From positions 1-64,000 of the forward strand of contig NZ_CYGY02000007.1 of NCBI RefSeq assembly GCF_900007165.1: a stretch of DNA of 64,000 nt. The letters run 5' to 3'. This document shows positions 17,668 to 26,192 of the stretch, piece by piece. How positions within the stretch are numbered: the stretch's first letter is position 1; the number at the start of each line of letters is the position of its first letter. Source of the DNA: Paraburkholderia piptadeniae (GTDB lineage: Bacteria; Pseudomonadota; Gammaproteobacteria; Burkholderiales; Burkholderiaceae). The notes beneath the pieces were generated by a model. It was not told the origin of the DNA and searched no databases. It was given only the letters and a program-made list of their open reading frames with translations. A program made the position numbers and the translations under genes.

Positions 17668-19776
17668 ATGCGATCCAAAATGCATCGGATTATCGCGCTC
17701 ATCTTGCTGGTGACGCTGGTCGCACTGGCAGTGCTATCAGTTGGCCTGCCCCACCCGCAGACGCATGCATGGATCTTCCTTGCAATGTTCGGGCTGCTCG
17801 CCTGCGTGCAAACGCCCAGAACGCGACCCGTGCTGCTCGTCTTCAGCAGCTTCGTGATCATCCGTTATATCGCGTGGCGCTTCGAGGCATTTCCGATTCA
17901 TGGCGATCTGCCATCGAAGCTCGCGGCGGCAGCCCTGCTTTTGGCTGAACTGTACTGCATGGGCGTTGTGCTGCTGGGCTATTTCGTCAGTGTCAGGCCG
18001 CTCGAGCGTCGGCCGCTTCCACTGCCCGCCGATGACGCACTCCCCTTTGTCGATGTATTCATTCCGACGTACTCGGAACCGCTCTGGGTCGTTGCCCCCA
18101 CCGTATGCGGCGCATTGGAAATCGATTACCCGAAAGAGCGCCTTCGAGTCTACGTGCTCGACGACGGCTTCCCACGATCCAGAACCGCGAAAAGTGAGGA
18201 GCAGCGCCAGGCACTCGCGGAACGCTCCGAGCAGCTGAAGGCACTGTGCAAAAGACACGGTGCCGTCTATCTGACCCGCGATTCAAACGAGCACGCAAAA
18301 AGCGGCAATCTGAATGCAGCTATGCAACGCACGTCTGGCGATCTGATGGCGATCCTCGATGCGGATCACGTGCCGACGCGGGACTTCCTGCGTTCCACGG
18401 TGGGGTTTTTTGTCCATGACGCGAAAACCGCTTTGGTGCAAACCCCGCATTTCTTCACCAACCCGGACCCGCTCGAAAAGAATCTCGGTCTTTTCAACCA
18501 GATGCCCGCGGAGAACGACCTGTTTTACCGCGCAGTTCAACCGGGTCTCGACACCTGGAATACCTCGTTCTTCTGCGGCTCGGGTGCGCTGGTCCGGCGC
18601 GCTGCCATCGAGGAGATTGGTGGTTTTTCGACCGAGTCGATCACCGAGGATGCTTCCACGTCAGTCAAGCTGCATCAGCAAAGCTGGCGTTCCGTGTACC
18701 TGGGTCGGCCGATGGTGGCGGGCTTGCAGCCCGAGACAGTCGCCGGGTTTCTCGTCCAGCGCATCCGCTGGGGCGTCGGCATGATGCAGATACTCATGAG
18801 GCAGAATCCGTGGCTCGTCCGCGGTCTGTCGCATGCTCAACGGCTCTGCTATTTTTCCATCGGGCTCTTCTGGTTCTTCCCGTTCGCTCGCCTGGTCACA
18901 TTTGCAGTTCCGATTATTGGCATCGTGTTCAAGCTGCAGATGTACCCGGGAGGCACCGAAAATCTCGTCGGCTACACACTTCCCTATCTCGTCGTCGCGC
19001 TACTGACGGCTGAACGGCTCAACGGACGATTCCGGCGCATCTTTTCGTCCGAGCTCTACGAGACGCTTCAGGCGTTCTACATGCTGCCCGCGCTGGTGGG
19101 CGCACTTTTGCGCCCCAATGCGCCGACGTTCGCCGTCACGCCCAAGGGCGAGCAGAGCCGGAGTGACGTCATCAGTGAGTTCCGTCTGCCGTACTACGGC
19201 ATGTTCGTCTTCAGCGTAACCGGCCTGGTCTGGGGCATCGTCAGGATCATCCTCGAACCCGATGCCCGCCCCATCCTCACGGCAGCCGTGCTATGGATAG
19301 GCTTCAACCTCTTCCTCAGTCTGGGTGCGCTCGGCGCGTTATTGGAAAAGGCTCAGCGTCGTACCAGGCCACGGATCGAAATCGACGAGACGATCACCAT
19401 CGTCGGGGATTTCGGCGAGACGCAGGTACGGCTCCTCGATGTCAACGAGTTGGGCATGCGAATACACGCGCCTGAAGGGCTGACGCTGGATCGCTTTGAA
19501 GTCCGGTTCCAGCGACATCTGCTGGCAGCGCACGTGATCGCCCCCGTCGACAAGACGGCTGGCGTTTATGTCGCGCTGTACGCGCCAAGGACACCCGAAG
19601 AGGAGCGGGCCGCCGTGGTCCTCGCGTACGGAGATAGCGAGCGCTGGCTGCGGCTCTGGAAGCAGCGGGAGGCGTCGGCAAACCTCGTGCGGTCCTTGTT
19701 GGGCATGCTCGTTATTTCGCTAAGAGGCGCTCATGCACATGCCCGTCATGTGGGCCGCAAGGGCTTCCGTGGTTAG
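17668..19776 (+). CDS. BcsA-like polysaccharide synthase with C-terminal PilZ domain
   Basis: A 702-residue inner-membrane GT2 synthase. Four N-terminal hydrophobic segments precede the catalytic domain, which has DDG (165-167), DAD (231-233), TED (326-328) and QRIRW (364-368), the full processive synthase set. Several more membrane helices follow. The cytoplasmic tail has a PilZ domain with the c-di-GMP motif RxxxR at 565-569 (R-T-R-P-R) and DVNELG at 591-596, where the usual Ser of the (D/N)xSxxG motif is replaced by Asn. It should polymerise glucose or another sugar and extrude it in response to c-di-GMP, fitting its place behind wspR. The gene overlaps the next one by 44 nt. No bcsZ, bcsD or bcsG neighbour is present, so cellulose itself is not certain. 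Confidence 0.88.
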   Translation: MRSKMHRIIALILLVTLVALAVLSVGLPHPQTHAWIFLAMFGLLACVQTPRTRPVLLVFSSFVIIRYIAWRFEAFPIHGDLPSKLAAAALLLAELYCMGVVLLGYFVSVRPLERRPLPLPADDALPFVDVFIPTYSEPLWVVAPTVCGALEIDYPKERLRVYVLDDGFPRSRTAKSEEQRQALAERSEQLKALCKRHGAVYLTRDSNEHAKSGNLNAAMQRTSGDLMAILDADHVPTRDFLRSTVGFFVHDAKTALVQTPHFFTNPDPLEKNLGLFNQMPAENDLFYRAVQPGLDTWNTSFFCGSGALVRRAAIEEIGGFSTESITEDASTSVKLHQQSWRSVYLGRPMVAGLQPETVAGFLVQRIRWGVGMMQILMRQNPWLVRGLSHAQRLCYFSIGLFWFFPFARLVTFAVPIIGIVFKLQMYPGGTENLVGYTLPYLVVALLTAERLNGRFRRIFSSELYETLQAFYMLPALVGALLRPNAPTFAVTPKGEQSRSDVISEFRLPYYGMFVFSVTGLVWGIVRIILEPDARPILTAAVLWIGFNLFLSLGALGALLEKAQRRTRPRIEIDETITIVGDFGETQVRLLDVNELGMRIHAPEGLTLDRFEVRFQRHLLAAHVIAPVDKTAGVYVALYAPRTPEEERAAVVLAYGDSERWLRLWKQREASANLVRSLLGMLVISLRGAHAHARHVGRKGFRG

Positions 19777-21298
19777 TCGGCTCGTGCGCGCCGCCGTTGT
19801 TGCCTGGCTGCTGGGCCTCGGCGCGCTGCCTGCCACCGCGCAGACAGTCACAAGACCGTTTTCCTCGCTCCCGTCGCCAGACGGTGCCGCGGCAGAGGCG
19901 CATGCGCTTGTCGTTGAACTGTCTGCGCGAGAAGCACTGAGCGGCGTTCACTTACAGCTGGCATCGGACGTTGCACCCGAGGCGGGAGCGCGGTATGTCG
20001 TGTGGGTCAATGGAACGCAGGTGGCACAGGCCGATGCGAGGGGCGAGGTGCAGACCATCCCGCTTTCCCCGCAAGCTTTCGTGCCGGGGACCAACAGCAT
20101 TCAACTGGCACGCGTGCCGCACGCCGCAAAGATCACCGCAGAGACGGCGTACTCCGATATCGCGCCGGTTAACATTGCGCGCTCATCCATCTCGCTGGAC
20201 TTTGCGGGGCTGCGCCCAAACCCGGCACCAACCCTCGCGCAGCTTCCGCTGGCGTTCGATGCCCGGTCATGGATGCCGCGCAACGTTACCGTTGCGCTGG
20301 GAAGCGGGTTGCCATCGCCCCAGCGACTACAGGCAGCCACGCTCGCCGTCGAAAGCATCGCTGCGCGCATGAGGCAGGTCGATGTCACGGTCACGTACAA
20401 AGGCACCGACCCGATCGTCAAACGCGGCGACTCGGGTTCATGGGATATCGACAAGGACACTGCTCGCGCAGGCGACGTGCTGCTCGTGGGCACGCGCAGT
20501 GCCTTGAAGGAAGCGTTGCCCGCAGCAGTTGCCGAGAGCATCAACGGCCCGTTTCTCGGCATCTACGCCGCCAACGAAGGCAAGTCGGTTGTCATGGTGC
20601 TTTCGGGCGTTACCGAGACCGATTGCCTGCGTGCCGCGCAGGCTTTCGCCGACACCTCGATGGCGCTCCCGTCGCGCGCGGACATGACGCTCGACGCCGC
20701 GGCCGCGATTCACGCTCCCCCGGGGCATCTCGCCATCTCGCTCGGACGTCCGGACGCCGCGCTCGTGCGCGCCGTGCTGAATTTCGCTGCCGTCCATGTC
20801 CGTGCAACGGGCGTGCTGGCCGACTTCACATTCGCGTTCCCGGGTGACTTCGCGAGCACCGACTTCTTTTTCGGCCCCGCCACGTCGCTCGACGCGCTGC
20901 AGCTTCGTCAACTGCCCTCGCTTCCGACCTTGCAGCCCGGACAAGCCGTGTCCTTGACGGGCCAAGCCAGCGGGCACCCGTTCGTTGCCATCCTTGGCAG
21001 CAACGACGCGTCGGTGCCGCGTGCCGTCGAAATGTTGCGCCAGCCCGCGGTCTGGTCGCAGTTTGCGCAGGGGGCGACGCTCTTCGACTCCGCGACGGTA
21101 TCGACAACGCCGCTCGCGATTGCCGGCCGGTCGGGTATTGCGCGTCTGCGCCTGCTCCTGGCCGATCCCCTGGTGTTCTGGGGCGTGCTGACGATACTGC
21201 TTGCGCTTTCGTACATCTTTCTGAACATGACGCTCAAGGAACAGGTGAAGAAGCGATTCGACCAATCCTCCTTTTCCGACCCATCGCCAAAACGATGA
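19733..21298 (+). CDS. BcsB-like periplasmic partner of the polysaccharide synthase
   Basis: A 521-residue protein with a signal peptide (hydrophobic core VVAWLLGLGALPATA), a long periplasmic region of beta-rich, carbohydrate-binding-like repeats, and one C-terminal membrane helix (about 480-500, VFWGVLTILLALSYIFL) ending in a basic tail. This is the layout of BcsB, which guides the growing glycan and holds BcsA through its C-terminal helix. It is about 200 residues shorter than enterobacterial BcsB, and sequence identity looks low by eye. It overlaps both neighbours, indicating one transcript. The function is inferred mainly from topology and gene order. Confidence 0.75.
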   Translation: MHMPVMWAARASVVSRLVRAAVVAWLLGLGALPATAQTVTRPFSSLPSPDGAAAEAHALVVELSAREALSGVHLQLASDVAPEAGARYVVWVNGTQVAQADARGEVQTIPLSPQAFVPGTNSIQLARVPHAAKITAETAYSDIAPVNIARSSISLDFAGLRPNPAPTLAQLPLAFDARSWMPRNVTVALGSGLPSPQRLQAATLAVESIAARMRQVDVTVTYKGTDPIVKRGDSGSWDIDKDTARAGDVLLVGTRSALKEALPAAVAESINGPFLGIYAANEGKSVVMVLSGVTETDCLRAAQAFADTSMALPSRADMTLDAAAAIHAPPGHLAISLGRPDAALVRAVLNFAAVHVRATGVLADFTFAFPGDFASTDFFFGPATSLDALQLRQLPSLPTLQPGQAVSLTGQASGHPFVAILGSNDASVPRAVEMLRQPAVWSQFAQGATLFDSATVSTTPLAIAGRSGIARLRLLLADPLVFWGVLTILLALSYIFLNMTLKEQVKKRFDQSSFSDPSPKR

Positions 21299-23496
21299 CC
21301 CCGAATCGCACGCTGATCACGCTAGCCGCCGTCATTCTGTTCACATGGCACGGCCCCGTCCGCGCGGAGCAGCCTGACTCACCGAAATCCCCAGATCCCG
21401 CGTCCGCCACACCCGGCCGTGAGTCTGGCGCATGGGGCAATTCGCCCGCAGCGCGAGATTCCGTCAGACTGGTCCAGCCACAGACGCCGCAAAGCGCCGT
21501 CACGCCCGGCAAGCCGCAGGCAGCAAAGCCCCTGAACTCCCACCCCCTGGTCGGCGGCCAACCTGCGCACAGGTCGACGAAAGAGCCGGTGTGCTCGAAT
21601 CTGCCCGCGAAATGGGATCGCGGGCAGGCGCTTGCGGAGACAGGACGTGCCGAGCAGGCCTATGGCGTCTATCTGGAGCTGCTTCGCGTCTGCACCAATC
21701 CCGGCGAGCTCTCGGGCACAGCATGGAAGGCAGCAAAAGCACTGCCGCCAGCAGATGTGGACCGCCTCATTGCCGACCCCGTGTTCGAGGAACCCTCGCT
21801 AAAGCAGGTCCGTAACGATCTGAGGCTGCAGCGCATGTATGCGGAGAACGAAGCAGGCCACGATGCGAACGCGCTGGCGTACTCGAGAGTGCTTCGCGCA
21901 GATCCATCCGTCCATCTGGATGCGTCGGCACTGGAAGTATCCGGCTGGCTCGAAGACCGCGCGCACGACGACAAGGCCGCGGAGGCGCTGTTTCGCGAGG
22001 CACTGAAGACGGCCAGGGACCCGTCTTCGGCACGGCTCGGGCTCACGCTGTCGCTGATGCATCAACAGCGGCTTGCGGAAGCAGAAGCCGAGTCGCGTGA
22101 GCTGACCACGCAACAGGGCATGCGCGTTCACGCCGCCATCAAGCTGGCTCTGGCCAAGGACTCGCACGACCCCGCGCAGGTCGACGCCGCGCTCGAGCTG
22201 GTCGAAGAGACCGGCGACGCGACAGGGCCCGCCACGCGCGCGCTTGCAGGCTGGGCGCTGCTCAACAGTGGTCGCCCCGCGCAAGCCGAGCAGATTTTCT
22301 CAAAGCTTCATGAAGCAGCGCCCGAGAACGACGAATACATCCAGGGTCTGGTGTTCGCCGCCGCCGCCAATCGCGACTATGGAACGCTCGGCGCGCTCGT
22401 CGGCGAGAACTCCGGAAACATCCCACCGATTGCCCGCCAGACGCTCGCCGAACACGACGAACGCCTGGGACTCTACGACCGCGCGCGAGCCCTGACGGGT
22501 CGTCCTTCTGAAGGGCAGGAGCCTTCGCTGCAGTCGCTGTTCACGCTGGATCGTAAATCCGGCACGACCGGACAGGACAAGCTGACTGTCTGGACCATTC
22601 CGCAACTTTCGATCACGATGCCGGCGTCTCCCTCGTTGACCGTGCGCATCGACGGCACCGCACTTCGGCTGGACGACGGTGTGCAGCATGCGTGGGGAAA
22701 GCAGTTGGGTGTCACGGTGCGTACCGAGGTTGGTCAAGGCGTGCTGTTTGCCGGCGCGGAACTCGAAAAGCCCGGCGACGGACCCGTCCAGGTACTTGGC
22801 AAGGTTCAGTATCAGCGGATTGCCGAAAGCGAAGACGAGTTCTTGCGGCTGACCTTGAGCCGAGACAGCATCTACGATTCGCTGCGCGCATTCGAGGGCG
22901 CGCCCTCCTCCGGAACCGGGCCGGCCATTTCATCCTCCCTCGAGGTCGCGGCGCGGCAGGCAATTGGACGCAGTGCCTTCCATTTCGGCGAAACACTGTC
23001 CGGCGGTGCTGTCACGGCAAGTGGAACCGCCGTCAATCCTTTCTATGCCCTCAGCCTTTCGCTTACCCGGGACTTTCGCGCGAAAGGCTGGAGCTGGCTC
23101 AACGCAGGGCCGGAAATACGCCTGAGCTCATATCGCTACGACGCCAACCGGTTCGATGGTCCGTATGGCGGCTACTGGAGTCCTAAATCGAATCGCGAGG
23201 CAGGCCTCGTCTTTTACGCGCAGTCCGACGAAGGAGGCCGGTTTCTGTTCAAGACAGGTGGCCGGTTCGGTTACGCAACGCGCGAACTCTTCACGGGTCG
23301 CGCGTCCGGCGCGTTTGGCGAGGACACCACGACGATAGCCGGACTCCTTGCCCGTCACGTTATCGTGGGTACCGGTATCGGATATCGTGCTTCGCCCGGC
23401 TACCACGACATGAGCGTCTTTGCCTGGCTGAAGATTCCGTTCGAGCAACGAGGTCATTTGCGTGCGGTCGATCTTTTGACGCCGCGGGGCTTCTAG
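21295..23496 (+). CDS. TPR outer-membrane exporter, BcsC/PgaA-like
   Basis: A 733-residue protein with a signal peptide (LITLAAVILFTWHGPVRA) followed by a Pro/Ser-rich linker. Residues about 100-420 are TPR-like helical pairs (QALAETGRAEQAYGVYLELL, LALAKDSHDPAQVDAALEL). The last 250 residues alternate polar and hydrophobic and end in Phe, as in outer-membrane beta barrels. The TPR-then-barrel plan is that of BcsC, PgaA and PelB, which lead a polysaccharide across the periplasm and out. The start overlaps the upstream gene by ATGA. It is shorter than BcsC of Escherichia coli (about 1150 residues), mostly through fewer TPRs. Confidence 0.75.
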   Translation: MTPNRTLITLAAVILFTWHGPVRAEQPDSPKSPDPASATPGRESGAWGNSPAARDSVRLVQPQTPQSAVTPGKPQAAKPLNSHPLVGGQPAHRSTKEPVCSNLPAKWDRGQALAETGRAEQAYGVYLELLRVCTNPGELSGTAWKAAKALPPADVDRLIADPVFEEPSLKQVRNDLRLQRMYAENEAGHDANALAYSRVLRADPSVHLDASALEVSGWLEDRAHDDKAAEALFREALKTARDPSSARLGLTLSLMHQQRLAEAEAESRELTTQQGMRVHAAIKLALAKDSHDPAQVDAALELVEETGDATGPATRALAGWALLNSGRPAQAEQIFSKLHEAAPENDEYIQGLVFAAAANRDYGTLGALVGENSGNIPPIARQTLAEHDERLGLYDRARALTGRPSEGQEPSLQSLFTLDRKSGTTGQDKLTVWTIPQLSITMPASPSLTVRIDGTALRLDDGVQHAWGKQLGVTVRTEVGQGVLFAGAELEKPGDGPVQVLGKVQYQRIAESEDEFLRLTLSRDSIYDSLRAFEGAPSSGTGPAISSSLEVAARQAIGRSAFHFGETLSGGAVTASGTAVNPFYALSLSLTRDFRAKGWSWLNAGPEIRLSSYRYDANRFDGPYGGYWSPKSNREAGLVFYAQSDEGGRFLFKTGGRFGYATRELFTGRASGAFGEDTTTIAGLLARHVIVGTGIGYRASPGYHDMSVFAWLKIPFEQRGHLRAVDLLTPRGF

Positions 23497-23559
23497 TGTT
23501 TTCTCTTCATTGCGACGTAGCCTGTCTTTCGATCCCGCGATCGATCCGGGCCGCAAGCG

Positions 23560-23581
23560 AATCGCAGCTGAATCGCAGCTG
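23560..23581. repeat. 11-bp tandem repeat
   Basis: AATCGCAGCTG is repeated head to tail at 23560-23570 and 23571-23581, between the convergent exporter and ohr genes. No clear terminator stem was found here. Confidence 0.6.
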
Positions 23582-23648
23582 ATCGTGACCGGCAACCGGT
23601 CCGCTCGTCCCTTTCACGAAAGAGACTTCACGGACCGGCTCAGGCACA

Positions 23649-24065
23649 TCAAACAAGCGCGAGCTCAACGTCGATATTGCCGCGCGTCGCCTTCGAGTAC
23701 GGGCAAGTCCGATGCGCCGTGTCGATGAGCGCTTGCGCGACGTCGCGTGCCACGCCCGGCAGGCTCACGTTCAGACGTGCCCGCAGCAAGTAACCGCCCT
23801 CACCCGTGCCGAGGTCCACTTCGGCGTCGACGCTCGCGCTTGCGGGCAACGTCACCTTCAGCTCGCGCGCCGCGAGACCCATCGCGCCGATGAAGCAGGC
23901 CGACCAGCCTGCCGCAAAAAGCTGCTCGGGGTTCGTGCCCTTGCCGTTCGTGCCGGGAGACGAAAGCTGGATATCCAGCCGGCCATCCGAACTGCGCGAC
24001 GCGCCTTCCCGCCCGCCCGACGTGTGAGTCTTGCCGGTGTAGAGCACATTTTCGATGCGTGCCAT
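23649..24065 (-). CDS. ohr: Organic hydroperoxide resistance protein Ohr
   Basis: A 138-residue OsmC/Ohr-family peroxidase. The two redox cysteines are present: Cys57 in WSACFIGAM and Cys121 in HRTCPYSKATRGNIDVEL, the sequence typical of Ohr rather than OsmC. It reduces organic and fatty-acid hydroperoxides in the cytoplasm using lipoylated proteins. AAGGAA lies upstream of the ATG at 24065. It is the second gene after a small secreted protein (28 bp gap), and its regulator OhrR is coded 0.6 kb upstream on the same strand. OhrR-type palindromes precede the pair. Confidence 0.95.
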   Translation of the reverse strand: MARIENVLYTGKTHTSGGREGASRSSDGRLDIQLSSPGTNGKGTNPEQLFAAGWSACFIGAMGLAARELKVTLPASASVDAEVDLGTGEGGYLLRARLNVSLPGVARDVAQALIDTAHRTCPYSKATRGNIDVELALV

Positions 24066-24093
24066 GATGATTTCCTTTGCGTGTTGTGTGTGA

Positions 24094-24369
24094 TTAGTGA
24101 TGCTTGAAGGTCGAGCCGAGGTCGCTGGCGATTACGCGGTGACCCGACTGAACCGCCGAATCCGCCACACCGCCCACCGCGGCCATGTTCTCGTTGCCCG
24201 TCGCTTCGCGGCCGGCGTCTGCCGCGATCGCGGCGGCGCCTTGCTGGGAAGCCGGCGCGCCCTGGATCGGGTTGTAGTGCGGCGCGGGACCGTATCCGCT
24301 CGCGAAAGCGGAAGCAGAAGCAGCAACGCTCGCTGCAACGAAAACTGCGGCTTTGAAGAACTTGTTCAT
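24094..24369 (-). CDS. Small secreted protein upstream of ohr
   Basis: A 91-residue protein starting MNKFFKAAVFVAASVAASAS with a clear signal peptide and cleavage near ASAFA-SGYG. The mature part is small, rich in Ala, Gly and Gln, and ends LGSTFKHH. GGAGAG sits just before a double ATG at 24372/24369. No family is recognised with confidence. It resembles short periplasmic proteins common in Burkholderia. Position between the OhrR-type operators and ohr suggests co-induction by organic peroxides. Confidence 0.75.
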   Translation of the reverse strand: MNKFFKAAVFVAASVAASASAFASGYGPAPHYNPIQGAPASQQGAAAIAADAGREATGNENMAAVGGVADSAVQSGHRVIASDLGSTFKHH

Positions 24370-24483
24370 CATTTCTCTCCGGTAGTTGAAGACCCTCGGT
24401 CGAGGGCAGTTTGTCTGTCTACAAATCGCTGATCGATGCGGATTGGCGCTTTCGGCCGTTTGCCGTCCGATTCAACAGCGCAC

Positions 24484-24550
24484 GCGATTCAATCGCATGC
24501 GATGCATTGTAAACGAAGCCGGATACATGTCAAGCATGCGATTCAATCGC
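24484..24550. promoter_or_regulatory. Two probable OhrR operators
   Basis: GCGATT-C-AATCGC, a perfect 6+1+6 palindrome, occurs at 24484-24496 and again at 24538-24550. Both are followed by a similar [AG]T[AG]CGAT extension. They lie 115-180 bp upstream of the secreted-protein/ohr operon. A third copy precedes ohrR, so OhrR is the natural candidate ligand; this is inferred from position and repetition. Confidence 0.75.
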
Positions 24551-24682
24551 GTACGATCATTTTTTGAAAAAGACTTGTGCGAAAGAAGCGCACGGAGACC
24601 GGCATTGGGCCGGGTGCGCGTAAACGCGCAGCGCGGGCGCGGCAGACATGCCGGGCCCGCGCTGCATCAGGTGGAAATACGG

Positions 24683-25144
24683 TTATTGCTGCTCGGTCAC
24701 AGCTTTGACCAGGTTGTTGCGCAGCGTGACGATCGCCTTCTGCACCTTCGAGAATTCATCGGGCGTGAGGCCCGTCGCCTCGACGAGATCCATGTTCAGC
24801 GCCTTCTCGCGCAGGCGCCGGCCGCTCTTCGTCAGACTGACGCGCACCTGGCGCTCGTCTTCGGGATCGCGTTGCCGCTCCAGATAGCCCATGCCTTCGA
24901 GCTTCTTCAGGATCGGCGTCAGCGTGTTCGATTCGAGAAACAGCTTTTCACCGAGGCTGCTGACGGTCTGATCGTCCTCTTCCCACAATGCAATCACCGT
25001 GATGTATTGCGTGTAGGTCAGCCCGAGTTCCTCGAGAATCGGCTTGTACGCCTTGCCGAACGCGAGATTCGCCGAATAAACGGCGAAGCACAGAAAATCG
25101 GCAAGCTTCGGATTCGCGGCGTCCGCATTGGCAATGGTCTTCAT
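24683..25144 (-). CDS. ohrR: OhrR: MarR-family organic peroxide sensor-repressor
   Basis: A 153-residue MarR regulator. The reactive Cys19 is in ADFLCFAVYSANLAF, the position and context of the OhrR peroxide-sensing cysteine, followed by LTYTQYITVIALWEEDD. The winged helix includes LTPILKKLEGMGYLERQRDPEDER. Oxidation of the cysteine by organic peroxides releases DNA and derepresses ohr. The start at 25144 is chosen because GAGGA lies 5 nt before it; an ATG four codons earlier is open. The gene is on the same strand as ohr and appears autoregulated through the palindrome at 25202-25214. Confidence 0.93.
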   Translation of the reverse strand: MKTIANADAANPKLADFLCFAVYSANLAFGKAYKPILEELGLTYTQYITVIALWEEDDQTVSSLGEKLFLESNTLTPILKKLEGMGYLERQRDPEDERQVRVSLTKSGRRLREKALNMDLVEATGLTPDEFSKVQKAIVTLRNNLVKAVTEQQ

Positions 25145-25201
25145 ATGCGTCCTCATCGGCTCGAGACGGATGTCTCGTCACGCACTTATTGTACATCGTA
25201 T

Positions 25202-25214
25202 GCGATTTAATCGC
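25202..25214. promoter_or_regulatory. Probable OhrR operator upstream of ohrR
   Basis: GCGATT-T-AATCGC, the third copy of the palindrome found upstream of the ohr operon. On the reverse strand it continues CATACGATG, matching the extension CATGCGATG of the copy at 24484. It is 58 bp upstream of the ohrR start, suited to autorepression. Confidence 0.75.
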
Positions 25215-25323
25215 AAAAGCTTGAAATTGCGCGAGGGTTGCTCATCGAACGTATCGTCAAAGCGATTTTCGCTGCATGATAGGCGTCGATGGACGTGGAC
25301 TCGAACCGCATCAAGGAGACACC

Positions 25324-26187
25324 ATGGACGAATCGACGGACACGGCGCGCGACTTCATCGTGCGCACCATGACAGCCGACGAAGTGGATCGCGCGATCGA
25401 ATGGGCCGCGATCGAGGGCTGGAATCCCGGCATGCACGACACCCGCTGCTTTCGCGCGGCCGATCCCGATGGGTTCTTCGTCGGCGTATGGCGCGGCGAT
25501 CCGGTCGGCTCGATTTCCGCCGTCGCGTACGACGCGAATTTCGGCTTTATCGGGCTGTATATCGTCAAGCCGGAGTTTCGCGGCAAGGGGCTCGGCCTGT
25601 GCATCTGGCAGCATGGCATCGCGTATCTCGGCGAGCGCAACATCGGGCTCGATGGCGTGGTCGCGCAACAGCCGAACTATCGAAAGTCGGGCTTTGCGCT
25701 TGCGTATCGGAACATACGGTTTCAGGGCATCGCGAAGGCTGGCATCGCGAGCAGCGCGGCGTTATCAGATGCGCGCGAATTGCCGTTCGACCAGCTGAGC
25801 GCGTATGACGGGCGCTTCTTTCCCGCGCCGCGCAACAGCTTTCTTCGCGCGTGGATCGGTCAGCCCGATGCCGTTGCGCTGGCGGATGTCGTCGATGGAC
25901 AGATGCGCGGCTATGGCGTGCTGCGCCGATGCCGCGAAGGCCGCAAGATCGGGCCGCTTTTCGCCGACGACGCGCAGATCGCCGAAACGCTGTTCACCGC
26001 GCTCGTCGCGCGTTGCCCCAGCGAAACCGTGACACTCGATGTGCCCGAGCCGAACCCGGCAGCCGTGGCGCTCGCCGTGCGCCACGGCATGACGAGCGTG
26101 TTCGAAACGGCACGCATGTACACGAAAGAGGCGCCGGATATTCCGCTCGCGCAGATGTTCGGCGTCACTTCGTTCGAGTTGGGCTAA
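25324..26187 (+). CDS. Tandem GNAT acetyltransferase
   Basis: A 287-residue protein with two GNAT-type halves. The N-terminal half has the acetyl-CoA motif VKPEFRGKGLGLCIWQ (about 90-105) after a FGFIGLYI strand. The C-terminal half is a second, degenerate GNAT fold (LADVVDGQMRGYGVLRRCREGRKIGPLF, VTLDVPEPNPAAVALAVRHGM), as in the YitH/HolE-type acetyltransferases. It should transfer an acetyl group to a small-molecule or peptide amine that is not identifiable here. The start at 25324 follows AAGGAGACACC. The gene is divergent from ohrR and convergent with the dehydrogenase downstream, with only 5 bp between stops. Confidence 0.85.
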   Translation: MDESTDTARDFIVRTMTADEVDRAIEWAAIEGWNPGMHDTRCFRAADPDGFFVGVWRGDPVGSISAVAYDANFGFIGLYIVKPEFRGKGLGLCIWQHGIAYLGERNIGLDGVVAQQPNYRKSGFALAYRNIRFQGIAKAGIASSAALSDARELPFDQLSAYDGRFFPAPRNSFLRAWIGQPDAVALADVVDGQMRGYGVLRRCREGRKIGPLFADDAQIAETLFTALVARCPSETVTLDVPEPNPAAVALAVRHGMTSVFETARMYTKEAPDIPLAQMFGVTSFELG

Positions 26188-26192
26188 CTGCT

